A stretch of DNA of 64,000 nt, from the NCBI RefSeq assembly GCF_001905095.1, contig NZ_LWLS01000072.1, forward strand, positions 1 to 64,000. Reading direction: 5' to 3'. Origin of the DNA: Micromonospora sp. CB01531 (GTDB lineage Bacteria > Actinomycetota > Actinomycetes > Mycobacteriales > Micromonosporaceae). Position numbers and translations under genes: made by a program. The stretch's first letter is position 1. Each line of letters begins with the position of its first letter. Of this stretch, positions 34,233-42,931 are shown one piece after another. The notes beneath the pieces were generated by a model. The model saw only the letters and a program-made list of their open reading frames with translations, searched no databases and was not told the DNA's origin.

Positions 34233-34888
34233 CAGATCACCTTCCACAGCAGGAACGACACGAGGACGCCGGTGCCGAAGAAGACGGCAGTCGCGACGAT
34301 GCTGACCGGCTGTAGCCGGCCACAGCCATTGAGCCCGTGACCGCTGCTGCACCCCCCGGCGAGACGGGTGCCGAAGCCGACGAGCAGACCGCCGACGAAC
34401 AGCGCGCCGATCATCGCGATCGGTTTGTCGGTCACGATCTGGGCGAAGGCGGCGCCCATGTCGAGCCGGAGCTGGAACCGGCCGGTGGTGACCGCCGCCA
34501 CCCAGCCGCCGACGAAGACCGACAGGAGCAGGGCGACCTGGCTGATCAGGGGTGCCGGCAGCAGGCTCGCCAGGGCGGGGCTGGCCGCCGCTGGCGGTCG
34601 CACGTCCGGTTCTGAGGCCCGCGCGTCGTCGTGCGGGGCGGGACGCGCGGCAGGTGCGGCGGAACCGGCTCCGAACTGGTCGGCGGCGGCCGCGGCGAGA
34701 GCCTCGGCGAGGACACGTTCGTCAGCGAACTGGGCGTTCACCCGTTCGACCCGGCGTTCGGCGCGCCAGTGCAGCACCCGGTCCCATGCACCGGACACCC
34801 CGAAGGATCGATCGGTCGTGACGGCGTAGTTGATGGTGGTGAGGGCGAGCCCGACAGCCCCGGCCCACCAGGGCCAGTATTCGGTCAT
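34232..34888 (-). CDS. YeeE/YedE-family sulfur transporter half with inserted linker
   Basis: 218 aa from the ATG overlapping the stop of the preceding gene. One N-terminal membrane segment (WWAGAVGLALTTINYAVT) is followed by about 70 residues rich in Ala, Arg and Pro. Three further segments then carry the family signature GGCSSGHGLNG (conserved Cys) and LQPVSIVATAVFFGTGVLVS. The charged cytoplasmic insert is not usual in this family and could be an interaction region. With the downstream half it forms a complete transporter for thiosulfate-like compounds. Confidence 0.85.
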   Translation of the reverse strand: MTEYWPWWAGAVGLALTTINYAVTTDRSFGVSGAWDRVLHWRAERRVERVNAQFADERVLAEALAAAAADQFGAGSAAPAARPAPHDDARASEPDVRPPAAASPALASLLPAPLISQVALLLSVFVGGWVAAVTTGRFQLRLDMGAAFAQIVTDKPIAMIGALFVGGLLVGFGTRLAGGCSSGHGLNGCGRLQPVSIVATAVFFGTGVLVSFLLWKVI

Positions 34889-35328
34889 GCGGAACCTGCG
34901 ATCCATTCTGCGAGGCGGGTCCACCAACGAGCCTGCCGAGGCGCCGGTGGGGTCGATGGCATTTCGGAGGGGTGCGTACCTGGTGCGGGTGACCCGGGGT
35001 TGACGCCTTGAGCGGCTGCCGGTGCCGGGTTGGACTCCCGGACCGGTACCGGCTCGAACCGCTGTGAGGGCCCCGGATTGAACGGTGACGGTGCCTGTGG
35101 CGGACCGGCCGGGCCTGACCCGCCAGCGGCGGGAGCGCGTCTCAGGTGTGACGCGTCGACTCCATTCGGCAGGAGCGTGATCGGCACGAGCTGCCCCGTC
35201 CGGGACAGCTTGTATCGAGCACACGTCCGCCAACCCTCCGCACTGTCGCAGTAGTAGTTCCGCCAGTCGCGCAAGCTTGCGTTGAGCAGCGGGAAGAGGG
35301 GGCATTCCCGCACGTGTGAGCAGGCCAT
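34885..35328 (-). CDS. Cysteine-containing conserved protein upstream of YeeE pair
   Basis: 147 aa. The first 55 residues are well ordered and carry four cysteines: ACSHVRECPLFPLL, NYYCDSAEGWRTCARYKL, then LVPITLLPNG. The remaining 90 residues are Pro/Ala-rich and look disordered, ending in a short Trp-rich amphipathic segment. It overlaps the YeeE gene by ATGA and is the promoter-proximal gene of a three-gene operon. A role in binding or sensing sulfur or thiol species is plausible from context only; I do not recognise the family. Confidence 0.7.
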   Translation of the reverse strand: MACSHVRECPLFPLLNASLRDWRNYYCDSAEGWRTCARYKLSRTGQLVPITLLPNGVDASHLRRAPAAGGSGPAGPPQAPSPFNPGPSQRFEPVPVRESNPAPAAAQGVNPGSPAPGTHPSEMPSTPPAPRQARWWTRLAEWIAGSA

Positions 35329-35408
35329 GTCGCTCCGATCTGGCCATCGTCACCCGGGGCGAATGGGCGGGTTGGCATGAGTTGGAGGGGTAGGTCTCGG
35401 TCAGCGAG

Positions 35409-35423
35409 CATACATACCGTATG
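35409..35423. promoter_or_regulatory. 15-bp palindrome upstream of the sulfur operon
   Basis: CATAC-atacc-GTATG is a perfect inverted repeat 81 bp upstream of the operon's first start, within a 328-bp gap that contains no other feature I can support. The ATACC/GTAT core resembles CsoR/CstR-type sites, and CstR proteins regulate persulfide and sulfur transport genes. The regulator is not in the window. Confidence 0.45.
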
Positions 35424-35656
35424 GATTAATAGCGATCCGGGGATGATCATGGCGAAACGTCGCTGATCAACGGCTTGGTGGCGCTCTGCTCCGGCCTCGG
35501 CGCGGTCGGACGTCCGCACCCGACCCCCTTGGACGTGGCCTTCTTCGACCTCCGCCTTCGCACCGCGTCGTCGCAGCCGGTGAACATCCAATATCGACGG
35601 GCGTGTCGGGTGTGCGATCATGTGCCGTCCCCTCTACCACTTTCGGAGGATTCCTC

Positions 35657-36415
35657 ATGCGACAGCGTCGGCGCGTGGCGCGCGCGGCCCTCACCACAGC
35701 CGCCGCCACGGCCCTGCTCGGGCTGGCCGCCCCGGCCTGGGCTACCGGCAACCCGCACAACCCGCCGGGCGACAACGGCACCGTGAAGATCGACGGGATG
35801 CCCTTCTCGGACAAGGTCGACAACGAGCCGCACGTCACCTGCGAGTTCGAGCTCGAGTTCTTCAACTTCGACGAGAATCAGAAGGCGAACGTCACCCTCT
35901 GGGCGCAGCCGCCGTCGAGCACGCCGAAGGACAAGGTCGTCTGGTCTCGGCAGAACGTGCTGATCAGCAACGATCCGGCCTCCGGCGCGGAGAACGACCA
36001 CGACGAGGTCATCCGGCTCTCCGCCAACGACCTCGACCTGTCCGGCCTCACGCAGAAGCAGCAGGGCTACCACATCAAGCTCGATGTGGAGCTGATCGGC
36101 GGCAAGTCGGCCGACGGCAAGCACAAGGTGTTCTGGCTGAAGCCGTGCGCCTCCTCGGAGTCGCCGTCGCCGAACCCGTCGACCCCGGCGACCCCGGGCG
36201 GTTCGGAGAACCCCTCCGGGAATCCTTCCGGCACGCCGGGTGCCCCGGGCTCATCCGTGGGTGGCGGCACCGGTGGCGGCGGTACCGAGGGCGGCCTGCC
36301 GATCACCGGTGTGGCTGCCACGAGCATCTCGCTCACCGGCCTTGCGCTGATCGGCGGCGGTGTCCTGCTGATGGCGCTGCGTCGTCGCCGGGACAAGATC
36401 CGCTTCACCAGCTGA
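35657..36415 (+). CDS. LPxTG-type sortase-anchored surface protein
   Basis: 252 aa from ATG, with GGAGGA upstream. A signal peptide ends near LLGLAAPAWA. The mature domain (residues about 30-170) is an acidic beta-rich module of unknown function. It is followed by a Pro/Ser/Gly linker (PSPNPSTPATPGGSENPSG), the sorting motif LPITG at 214-218, a hydrophobic helix and the basic tail LRRRRDK. It should be exported and linked to peptidoglycan by a sortase; no sortase gene lies nearby. The start was chosen over the 54-nt longer frame because of the ribosome site and signal peptide. Confidence 0.85.
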   Translation: MRQRRRVARAALTTAAATALLGLAAPAWATGNPHNPPGDNGTVKIDGMPFSDKVDNEPHVTCEFELEFFNFDENQKANVTLWAQPPSSTPKDKVVWSRQNVLISNDPASGAENDHDEVIRLSANDLDLSGLTQKQQGYHIKLDVELIGGKSADGKHKVFWLKPCASSESPSPNPSTPATPGGSENPSGNPSGTPGAPGSSVGGGTGGGGTEGGLPITGVAATSISLTGLALIGGGVLLMALRRRRDKIRFTS

Positions 36416-36634
36416 CCTCCGCGCCACTCGGGAACCCGGCCGTCGGACCTCGCGTCCGGCGGCCGGTCTCGTTCTCGGTCATGCCGCTGCACGTGGGCGA
36501 CGAAGGTGAACGGGTGCGACGGAGAACGTGGCAATACGGCCGATGGAACATTCCACGTTGATGCTTGAACAGTCAACGAAGACTCGTCGCTCAAGGGTTA
36601 CCTCGTGCTACCGGCGCGACCTACTCTCCGCACC

Positions 36635-39600
36635 ATGTCTGACATCTCCCGCCGCAGGCTTCTCGGTGCTGTCGCCGGTGGCGCCGCCCTTTCTTTTCTG
36701 CCCCCGTCACTGCTGAAGGCGATGGCCGCGCCGCTGCCTCCCGGCGGTATGGATGCGATTGAACACGTCATCATCCTGATGCAGGAGAACCGTTCCTTCG
36801 ACAACTACTACGGCACCCTCAAGGGCGTGCGCGGCTTCGGCGACCGTACGCCGCTGCGTCTGCCCACCGGGGCCACCGCCTTCGAGCAGCCGCGGTCCGG
36901 TGGTGGCAAGGTCCTGCCGTTCTCGGCCCGGCAGGCGGCGGTCGATGCCGGCCGCCGCGAGAGCGACATCCAGTACCTCGGTGCGCTCCCGCACGGCTTC
37001 TCCGACGCCAACCAGGCCCGGGCGAACGGCTGGTGGAACGACTGGATCGCGGCCAAGGGCCAGAGCACCATGGCCTTCTACGACCGGCGCGACATCCCGC
37101 TCCAGTACGAACTGGCCGACCGTTTCACCATCTGCGACGCCTACTTCTGCTCGGTCTACGGCTCGACCAACCCCAACCGCAACTACCTGTGGACCGGCAA
37201 GACCGGCTACGAGCCGGACGGCGTCAACCGGGCGGTCACCAACGCCGCCTACTCCTACACCCACGCGGGCTATGACTGGACGACGTACCCCGAGCGGCTG
37301 GAGGCCGCCGGCGTCTCCTGGCAGATCTACCAGGAGTGGGACAACTTCACCGACAACGCGGTGGAGTACTTCCGGCCCTGGAAGGAGATCGGCCGGAAGA
37401 TCCTCGCCAAGGTCAGCGGCCAGTACTCGACCACCGAGCAGTTCTACGACGGCCTGTGGGGCAAGACCGCGGACCAGCGGAAGGCCGCGCTGGCCCAGTT
37501 CCAGCAGGGTGTCGACGCGCTGACCGAGGCGGAACGTCGGCTGTTCCTGCGGGGTGCCTACCGCTCCGAGCCGAACACCCTCGTCCAGCGGATCCGGTCC
37601 GACATCAAGAACGGCACGCTGTCGAAGGTGAGTTGGCTGGTTCCGACGGCGGCGCTCTCCGAGCACCCCAGCTCCTCCACCCCGGTCGGCAGCGCCAACC
37701 TCATCTACGACGTTCTCGACGCCATCGCAAGCGACCCGAAGACCTGGTCGAAGACGGCCCTGTTCATCAACTTCGACGAGAACGACGGCTACTTCGACCA
37801 CGTGCCGGCCCCGGTCGAGCCCCGGCCGGACTCCGGCAACAGCGACGACTGGTTCAACGGCCTCCCCGTCGGCCCCGGCCCGCGGGTGCCGATGACGGTC
37901 GTCTCGCCGTGGACGGTGGGCGGTTTCGTCTGCTCGGAGGCGTTCGACCACACCTCGGTCATCCGGTTCCTAGAGAAGTGGACCGGTGTCCAGGAGCCCA
38001 ACATCAGCGCCTGGCGCCGCAGCGTGTTCGGCGACCTGACCTCCGCCTTCGACTTCAACCGCGGATACCCGCAGCCCAGGTTGGAGCAGCCCGGCTCGGT
38101 GCCGTCGGCGGTCGGCCGCTGGAACCCCGTACCGCCGAAGAACCAGTCGCTCCCGAACCAGGAGGCCGGCACCCGCCCGACCCGCCCCTCGCCGTACCGG
38201 CTGTCCCTGCGGGCCGACGTCACCGGCTCCGGCGTCCGCCTCCGGCTCGGCAACGCGGGCACCACCGCCGCAACGTTCACCGCCTACCCCGGTGACGGCA
38301 CCGCCCCACGCACGTGGACCGTCTCCGCGGGCGGGACCGCCGACAACACCGTCGGGTATGACGCCGGCGGCTACGACCTGCAGGTCACTGGCCCCGGCTG
38401 GTCCGTCTGGGAGCTGCGCGGCACCGGCGTGGGCGCCGAGGCGTACCTGGTCGAGCAGGCCGTCCCCGGCCAGGTGAAGGTCCAGTGCGCCAACCCCTCC
38501 ACCGCCACCCGCACGCTCCTCGTCGGCGAATCGGTCTACCCGCGCAACCCCGGCGACCATGTCCAGACCGTCACCCTCGCGCCCGGCGAGACCCAGACCG
38601 TGCCGATCCAGCTCCCCGACCACGGCTGGTACGACGTCGTGGTCGTCGACCAGGAGGACCCGGCGTTCCTGCGCCGGATGACCGGCCGCCTGGCCGACGG
38701 CAGGCCCGGCGTCACCGACCCGGCGACCGGTACCGCCCCGGCGCTGGCCGCGACGATCACCCCGCCGGAGCCGCTGCCCTCCCTGGACACGCCGTTCGCG
38801 CAGGGCAGCCCGGCCGACGTCGTCGTCACCGTGCGGAACCAGGCCGACGCCAAGCTCGACCGGCTCTCGGTCGCCCTGCTCGCCCCCTCCGGCTGGACGG
38901 TCGAGCGGGCCGCCGCAGCGCCGACGGTGGTTGCCGCCGGGGACTCGGCCGAGGTGCGCTTCACCGTCACGCCCGCCCCGAACGCCACCGCAGGCAGCCT
39001 GGTGGTCGCCGCCCACGGCGACGGCAACGGCCTGCTGAGGCTCGCCGACGCACGTGTCCGCTCCCGGGTCGCCCCTGCGATGAGCGTCTCGCTGACCGGT
39101 CCGGCGAGTTCGCCCGGCACCGACGGCACCGTGATCTCGCCGGGCAGGCCGGTGACCGTGACCGCCACCATCACCAATGCCGGCGCCACTCCGCTTACCA
39201 ACCTGGCCGCCACGCTGGCCCTCCCGACGGGCTGGACCGCCACCCCCAGGGGCGACGCGCCGACGGCCGTTCCGGCCCGCTCCTCCACCCGGCTGGAGTG
39301 GGACGTCGTCGCGCCCGCCTCGGCGGCGCGCGTCTCCGGCAGCCTCAAGGCGACCGTCACGGCGAATCTGAGCGGCAGCGTCCAGCAGGCGACGGCGTCC
39401 CTGTCCGCCAAGACCGGGCCGGTCATGACCGGCTACCTGCTCGCGGAGGACTTCGAGTCCGTCGTCCCCGCGCTCGCCCCGGCGGCCGACCTCAGCCGGC
39501 CCGGCCTGCTCGGCTGGACCCGGACCACCCCCGAGGGCTGGACGGTCACCAACGCGCCGGCCATGCCGCAGGGCACCCGGGAGCTGCAGGGCTGGACCTT

Positions 39601-40072
39601 CCTGTCCAAGCAGTTCTGGTTCCCCGGCGGGCAGAACCGCCCCAACTTCAGCCGCTCTCTCGGCGTCGTCGCGGTCGCCGACCCCGACGACTGGGACGAC
39701 ACCGGCAGCCCGTCCGGCCGGGGCCGGTTCGACTCGACCCTGACCACCCCGGCGGTGGCCATCCCATCGGGCACCGCCACCCTCCACCTGGGCTTCGACT
39801 CCCACTATCGCCAAGAGAGCCCGCAGGAGGCCGAGGTCACCGTCCAGTTCGACACCGGCGACAAGGTCCAGCTGCTGCGCTACAGCAGCGCCACCTCCGG
39901 GAACACCAACCAGGGCCAGGACCAGGAGAACCGGCTCGTCCGGCTCTCCTGCCCCGTCCCGGCTGGGGCCACGTCGGCGAAGGTCAACTTCCGGATCTTC
40001 AATGCTGGCAACAACTGGTACTGGGCGATCGACAACGTCCGCCTCGGCACCAGCCCGATCGCCGATGCCTGA
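36635..40072 (+). CDS. Tat-exported phospholipase C (phosphoesterase family) with long C-terminal extension
   Basis: 1145 aa. The Tat signal reads SRRRLLGAVAGGAAL. Residues about 40-480 are the phosphoesterase domain: EHVIILMQENRSFDNYYG, YGSTNPNRNYLWTG, LFINFDENDGYFDHV and DHTSVIRFLE. Residues about 510-690 hold the usual C-terminal domains of non-haemolytic PLC, which normally end the protein. Here 440 extra residues follow: two NEW3-like beta-sandwich segments (about 715-805 and 815-930, with GWTVERAAAAP and GWTATPRGDAP) and a jelly-roll (about 940-1145, beginning LLAEDFESV and ending WYWAIDNVRLG). The extension probably attaches the secreted lipase to a surface or polymer. No good Shine-Dalgarno precedes the start. 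Confidence 0.88.
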   Translation: MSDISRRRLLGAVAGGAALSFLPPSLLKAMAAPLPPGGMDAIEHVIILMQENRSFDNYYGTLKGVRGFGDRTPLRLPTGATAFEQPRSGGGKVLPFSARQAAVDAGRRESDIQYLGALPHGFSDANQARANGWWNDWIAAKGQSTMAFYDRRDIPLQYELADRFTICDAYFCSVYGSTNPNRNYLWTGKTGYEPDGVNRAVTNAAYSYTHAGYDWTTYPERLEAAGVSWQIYQEWDNFTDNAVEYFRPWKEIGRKILAKVSGQYSTTEQFYDGLWGKTADQRKAALAQFQQGVDALTEAERRLFLRGAYRSEPNTLVQRIRSDIKNGTLSKVSWLVPTAALSEHPSSSTPVGSANLIYDVLDAIASDPKTWSKTALFINFDENDGYFDHVPAPVEPRPDSGNSDDWFNGLPVGPGPRVPMTVVSPWTVGGFVCSEAFDHTSVIRFLEKWTGVQEPNISAWRRSVFGDLTSAFDFNRGYPQPRLEQPGSVPSAVGRWNPVPPKNQSLPNQEAGTRPTRPSPYRLSLRADVTGSGVRLRLGNAGTTAATFTAYPGDGTAPRTWTVSAGGTADNTVGYDAGGYDLQVTGPGWSVWELRGTGVGAEAYLVEQAVPGQVKVQCANPSTATRTLLVGESVYPRNPGDHVQTVTLAPGETQTVPIQLPDHGWYDVVVVDQEDPAFLRRMTGRLADGRPGVTDPATGTAPALAATITPPEPLPSLDTPFAQGSPADVVVTVRNQADAKLDRLSVALLAPSGWTVERAAAAPTVVAAGDSAEVRFTVTPAPNATAGSLVVAAHGDGNGLLRLADARVRSRVAPAMSVSLTGPASSPGTDGTVISPGRPVTVTATITNAGATPLTNLAATLALPTGWTATPRGDAPTAVPARSSTRLEWDVVAPASAARVSGSLKATVTANLSGSVQQATASLSAKTGPVMTGYLLAEDFESVVPALAPAADLSRPGLLGWTRTTPEGWTVTNAPAMPQGTRELQGWTFLSKQFWFPGGQNRPNFSRSLGVVAVADPDDWDDTGSPSGRGRFDSTLTTPAVAIPSGTATLHLGFDSHYRQESPQEAEVTVQFDTGDKVQLLRYSSATSGNTNQGQDQENRLVRLSCPVPAGATSAKVNFRIFNAGNNWYWAIDNVRLGTSPIADA

Positions 40073-40085
40073 CCGGCCGGCGGCC

Positions 40086-40155
40086 TGACCGCCCCCGCGC
40101 GGGGCGCATGACCGCCCCCGCGCGGGGACGCATGATCGTCCCCGCGCGCGGAGCT
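40086..40155 (+). repeat. Tandem repeat of 23-24 bp, about three copies
   Basis: Copies begin at 40086, 40109 and 40133, with unit core TGACCGCCCCCGCGCGGGG and increasing divergence. Each unit contains the palindrome CCCCGCGCGGGG, so each can form a short hairpin. It lies between the phospholipase stop and its terminator. Confidence 0.8.
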
Positions 40156-40166
40156 TCGGTGCTGGG

Positions 40167-40204
40167 CAGGAGACGGGCCGCCGTGCCGGCCGGCCCGTCT
40201 CCTG
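40167..40204 (+). terminator. Terminator hairpin, 14-bp perfect stem
   Basis: CAGGAGACGGGCCG at 40167-40180 pairs perfectly with 40191-40204 across a 10-nt loop, 94 bp after the phospholipase stop and beyond the tandem repeats. Confidence 0.75.
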
Positions 40205-40283
40205 GCCGGAGCGCCGGCGACACCTGTTCGCGCCCAACGGTGTCGCCCTCGACACCGCCCCGATCCGGCAATACCGTGCCGCA

Positions 40284-40940
40284 GTGGATCTCTTCTCACG
40301 CTCTTGGGCAGCGTTGCGCACGGCGGTCGCCGAACTACCGGACGAGGACTTCGCACAGCCGTCCGGCTGTACCGGCTGGCTCGTGCGGGACCTGGTCTCC
40401 CACCTGATCATCGACGCTCAGGACGTCCTGATCACCCTCGTGACCCCAGCCGAAACGGAACCGAGCCGGAACGCGGTGTCCTACTGGGACGTCGCCGAAA
40501 CGCCGCCGACCGGCGACGACCCGCTCGACGCGCTGATCGTCCGGCTGGCCGCCGCGTACGAGGATCCGCGGCTGCTGAAGTTCCACCTCGACGACGTCGG
40601 CTCCGCCGCCGGGCGCGCCGCCGAACTCGCCGACCCAGCGGTCCGGGTCGGCACGCGTGGCGAGGTCCTCACCGTGGCCGACTACCTGTCCGCCTACGTC
40701 CTGGAGTGGACGCTGCACCACCTCGACCTGACCGCGCATCTCCCGGGCGCGGCGGACCCGCCCGCCGAGGGACTCGCCTGGTCACGCGAGCTGCTGGAAG
40801 AGATCGCCGGGGCCTCGTTCCCCGCGTCGTACTCCGACAGGGATGCGCTGCTCGTCGGCACCGGACGCCGCGCGCCGACCGACGCGGAAAAGGTCGAACT
40901 GGGCGAGCTGGCCGTGCGGCTCCCGTTCATCCTCGACTGA
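40284..40940 (+). CDS. Maleylpyruvate isomerase/DinB-like thiol-dependent protein
   Basis: 218 aa from GTG. The N-terminal 150 residues have the MDMPI/DinB four-helix pattern (FSRSWAALRTAVAELPDEDFAQPSGCTGWLVRDLVSHLI) with histidines in VSHLI and TLHHLDL that could form the metal site of mycothiol-dependent enzymes. The function is usually glutathione-like transfer using mycothiol; the substrate is unknown. It is a single gene that converges on the exporter gene at 40927, overlapping by 14 bp. Confidence 0.75.
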   Translation: MDLFSRSWAALRTAVAELPDEDFAQPSGCTGWLVRDLVSHLIIDAQDVLITLVTPAETEPSRNAVSYWDVAETPPTGDDPLDALIVRLAAAYEDPRLLKFHLDDVGSAAGRAAELADPAVRVGTRGEVLTVADYLSAYVLEWTLHHLDLTAHLPGAADPPAEGLAWSRELLEEIAGASFPASYSDRDALLVGTGRRAPTDAEKVELGELAVRLPFILD

Positions 40941-41916
40941 GCCGGCCTCGGATGATCCCTCCCGCCGTAAGTCGATCCAGGGCGGCCCGGGCACGAGTCG
41001 TCGCGGCGTGCCGCGGCTTGGCGGTCGAGGCGGCCTGGACGGCCAGGGCGTTGGCCGACACGACGATGGCTATGCCGAGCCACTCGTGCGGTTCCAGGAC
41101 CTGGCCGAGGAGGGCGAGGCCGGCCAGCGCGGCCAGCACCGGGTGGATGCTCATGAACACGCCGAAGAAGCGGGCCGGCACGGTACGCAGCGCGACCAGA
41201 TCGGCGGCGTAGGGCACCACCGAGCTGAGGATGCCCGCACCGACGGCGTAGAGGATCGCGGTACCGGCCAGTCGTCCCTGCGCGAGCAGGATCGCCGCGA
41301 CCGGCAGGTAGAGCAGCGCAGACACCAGGGTTGCCGCCGCCGGTGCCTGCAACCCCGGCAGCCGGGCCCCGACGATCCGGTTGAGCAGGATGTACGCCGC
41401 CCAACACGCCGCCGCCAGCAGGCCGAGCCCCACTCCGAGGTAGTCGCTGGCCGGACCCGGTAGGACCAGGACGTACACGCCGACGCAGGCGCCCGCCGCG
41501 CAGAGCAGGTCGAGCCGGGTTCGGGAACCGGCCAGGGCGACGGCGAGCGGGCCGAGGAACTCCAGGGTGACGGCCAGGCCGAGCCCGACCCGGTCGATCG
41601 CGGTGTAGAGACTGAGGTTCATCGTGGCGAAGACCAGCCCGAGCAGCAGGGTCGGCCACCATTGCGCCCAGGTGAAGCGACGCAGGTTCGGGCGTACGGC
41701 CGGCAGCAGCACCGCCGCCGCGACGAATTGCCGCACGGCGACGACCCCGGCGGGCCCGAGGGTGGCGAACGCGTGCGCACCCAGGGCCGCCCCGACCTGG
41801 CTGCTCGCCGCACTTCCGGTCATCGTGGCGATCCCGCGCAGCAGCGGTCCACGGTCGGGTCCAGCCGGTTGACAGCGGCCCTGAGCAGCAACTTCACCTG
41901 CCGTCTTCACGGTCAT
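40927..41916 (-). CDS. EamA/RhtA-type drug/metabolite exporter
   Basis: 329 aa with about ten membrane segments arranged as two EamA repeats (FATMNLSLYTAIDRVGLGLAVTLEFLGPLAVAL and VPYAADLVALRTVPARFFGVFMSIHPVLAALAGLALLGQ), as in threonine/homoserine exporters. It would export an amino acid or small metabolite. The ATG at 41916 was preferred; a GTG at 41958 adds 14 residues. It is divergent from a LysR regulator with a shared 69-bp promoter, so it is the regulator's likely target. Confidence 0.87.
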   Translation of the reverse strand: MTVKTAGEVAAQGRCQPAGPDRGPLLRGIATMTGSAASSQVGAALGAHAFATLGPAGVVAVRQFVAAAVLLPAVRPNLRRFTWAQWWPTLLLGLVFATMNLSLYTAIDRVGLGLAVTLEFLGPLAVALAGSRTRLDLLCAAGACVGVYVLVLPGPASDYLGVGLGLLAAACWAAYILLNRIVGARLPGLQAPAAATLVSALLYLPVAAILLAQGRLAGTAILYAVGAGILSSVVPYAADLVALRTVPARFFGVFMSIHPVLAALAGLALLGQVLEPHEWLGIAIVVSANALAVQAASTAKPRHAATTRARAALDRLTAGGIIRGRLSRG

Positions 41917-41972
41917 GAAGGCAGTGTCGACCCGCACCGACTGATACAAGAAATGCACTAGCCGTCAGAGTT

Positions 41973-41987
41973 ATACGCTTGGCGTAT
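41973..41987. promoter_or_regulatory. Palindromic operator overlapping the LysR start codon
   Basis: ATACGC-ttg-GCGTAT is a perfect inverted repeat whose right arm includes the A and T of the LysR start codon at 41986. Binding there would both autorepress the regulator and control the divergent exporter. Confidence 0.6.
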
Positions 41988-42867
41988 GGATGTGCAGCTG
42001 CGTCAGCTCCGTACCCTCGTCGCGGTGGTCGACGTCGGCACATTCACCGACGCGGCGGCTGTCCTGGGCGTCTCCCAGGCGGCGGTCTCACGTTCCGTCA
42101 GTGCCTTGGAGGCGGCGCTCGGCGCTCGCCTGCTCCAGCGAACGACCCGGCACGTCTCGCTCACCCCCACCGGCACCCGCGTCGTCGCCGCCGCCCGCCG
42201 GGTACTCGACGAGGTCGCCCACCTGCAACGGATCGTCGAGGAGTCCCGCACCGAGCTGCGCGTCGGCTATGCCTGGGCGGCGCTGGGCAAACACACCAGA
42301 CGGCTGCAGAAGACGTGGGCCGCCGCCCACCCCCAGGTGCCGCTGGTGTTCGTCCAATCCAACACCCCGACCGCCGGGCTCAGCGAAGGCACCGCCGACG
42401 TCGCCGTGATCCGCCGGCACCTGGCCGATCCCCGTTTCGACACGGCGCTACTCGGCGTGGAGGCCCGCTACGCCGCCGTGGCCACCGACAACCCGCTGGC
42501 CCGGCGACGATCGGTACGCACCGCCGACCTGGCCAGGTACACCGTCGCCATCGACAGTCGGACCGGCACCACCACAACCGCCCTGTTCCCGCCAGGTGCC
42601 GAACCCACGACCATCCGCACCACCCACGGCGTCGACGAGTGGCTCACCCTCATCGCCGCCGGCCAAGCGGTCGGCATCACCTCCGAGGCCACCGCCAACC
42701 AGAACCCCAGACCCGGGGTGGCGTACCGCGCCGTCCGCGACGCCCAGCCGATACCGGTCTGGCTGGCGTGGTGGAAGGACGACCCGCCCGCCCACCTCAC
42801 CGAACTCGTCAACCTGGCCTGCGAAACCTACCGGACGGGACAACCCCGGCAGGAGCGCCCCGCGTAG
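41986..42867 (+). CDS. LysR-family regulator, likely of the EamA exporter
   Basis: 293 aa. A standard LysR winged helix (MDVQLRQLRTLVAVVDVGTFTDAAAVLGVSQAAVSRSVSALEAALGARLL) is followed by a substrate-binding domain (ELRVGYAWAALGKHTRRLQKTWAAAHPQVPLVF, GTADVAVIRRH). The start codon sits inside a palindrome and no ribosome site precedes it, so translation may be leaderless. The divergent exporter is the probable target, with its substrate as the inducer. Confidence 0.88.
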   Translation: MDVQLRQLRTLVAVVDVGTFTDAAAVLGVSQAAVSRSVSALEAALGARLLQRTTRHVSLTPTGTRVVAAARRVLDEVAHLQRIVEESRTELRVGYAWAALGKHTRRLQKTWAAAHPQVPLVFVQSNTPTAGLSEGTADVAVIRRHLADPRFDTALLGVEARYAAVATDNPLARRRSVRTADLARYTVAIDSRTGTTTTALFPPGAEPTTIRTTHGVDEWLTLIAAGQAVGITSEATANQNPRPGVAYRAVRDAQPIPVWLAWWKDDPPAHLTELVNLACETYRTGQPRQERPA

Positions 42868-42931
42868 CGGAGCCCACCGCAAGAGGTCGACGGACGGCGG
42901 GGGAGTGGTGTCGTCATCGGGCGGTCCCGGG

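Noticed and set aside
36505..36511. PHO box upstream of the phospholipase C gene
   Set aside because: Only one GGTGAAC heptamer is present, without a second unit at 11-bp spacing, and it faces away from the gene.
40086..40155. Possible short CRISPR array
   Set aside because: Units are directly adjacent with no spacers, there are only three copies, and no cas gene is present; it is a tandem repeat.
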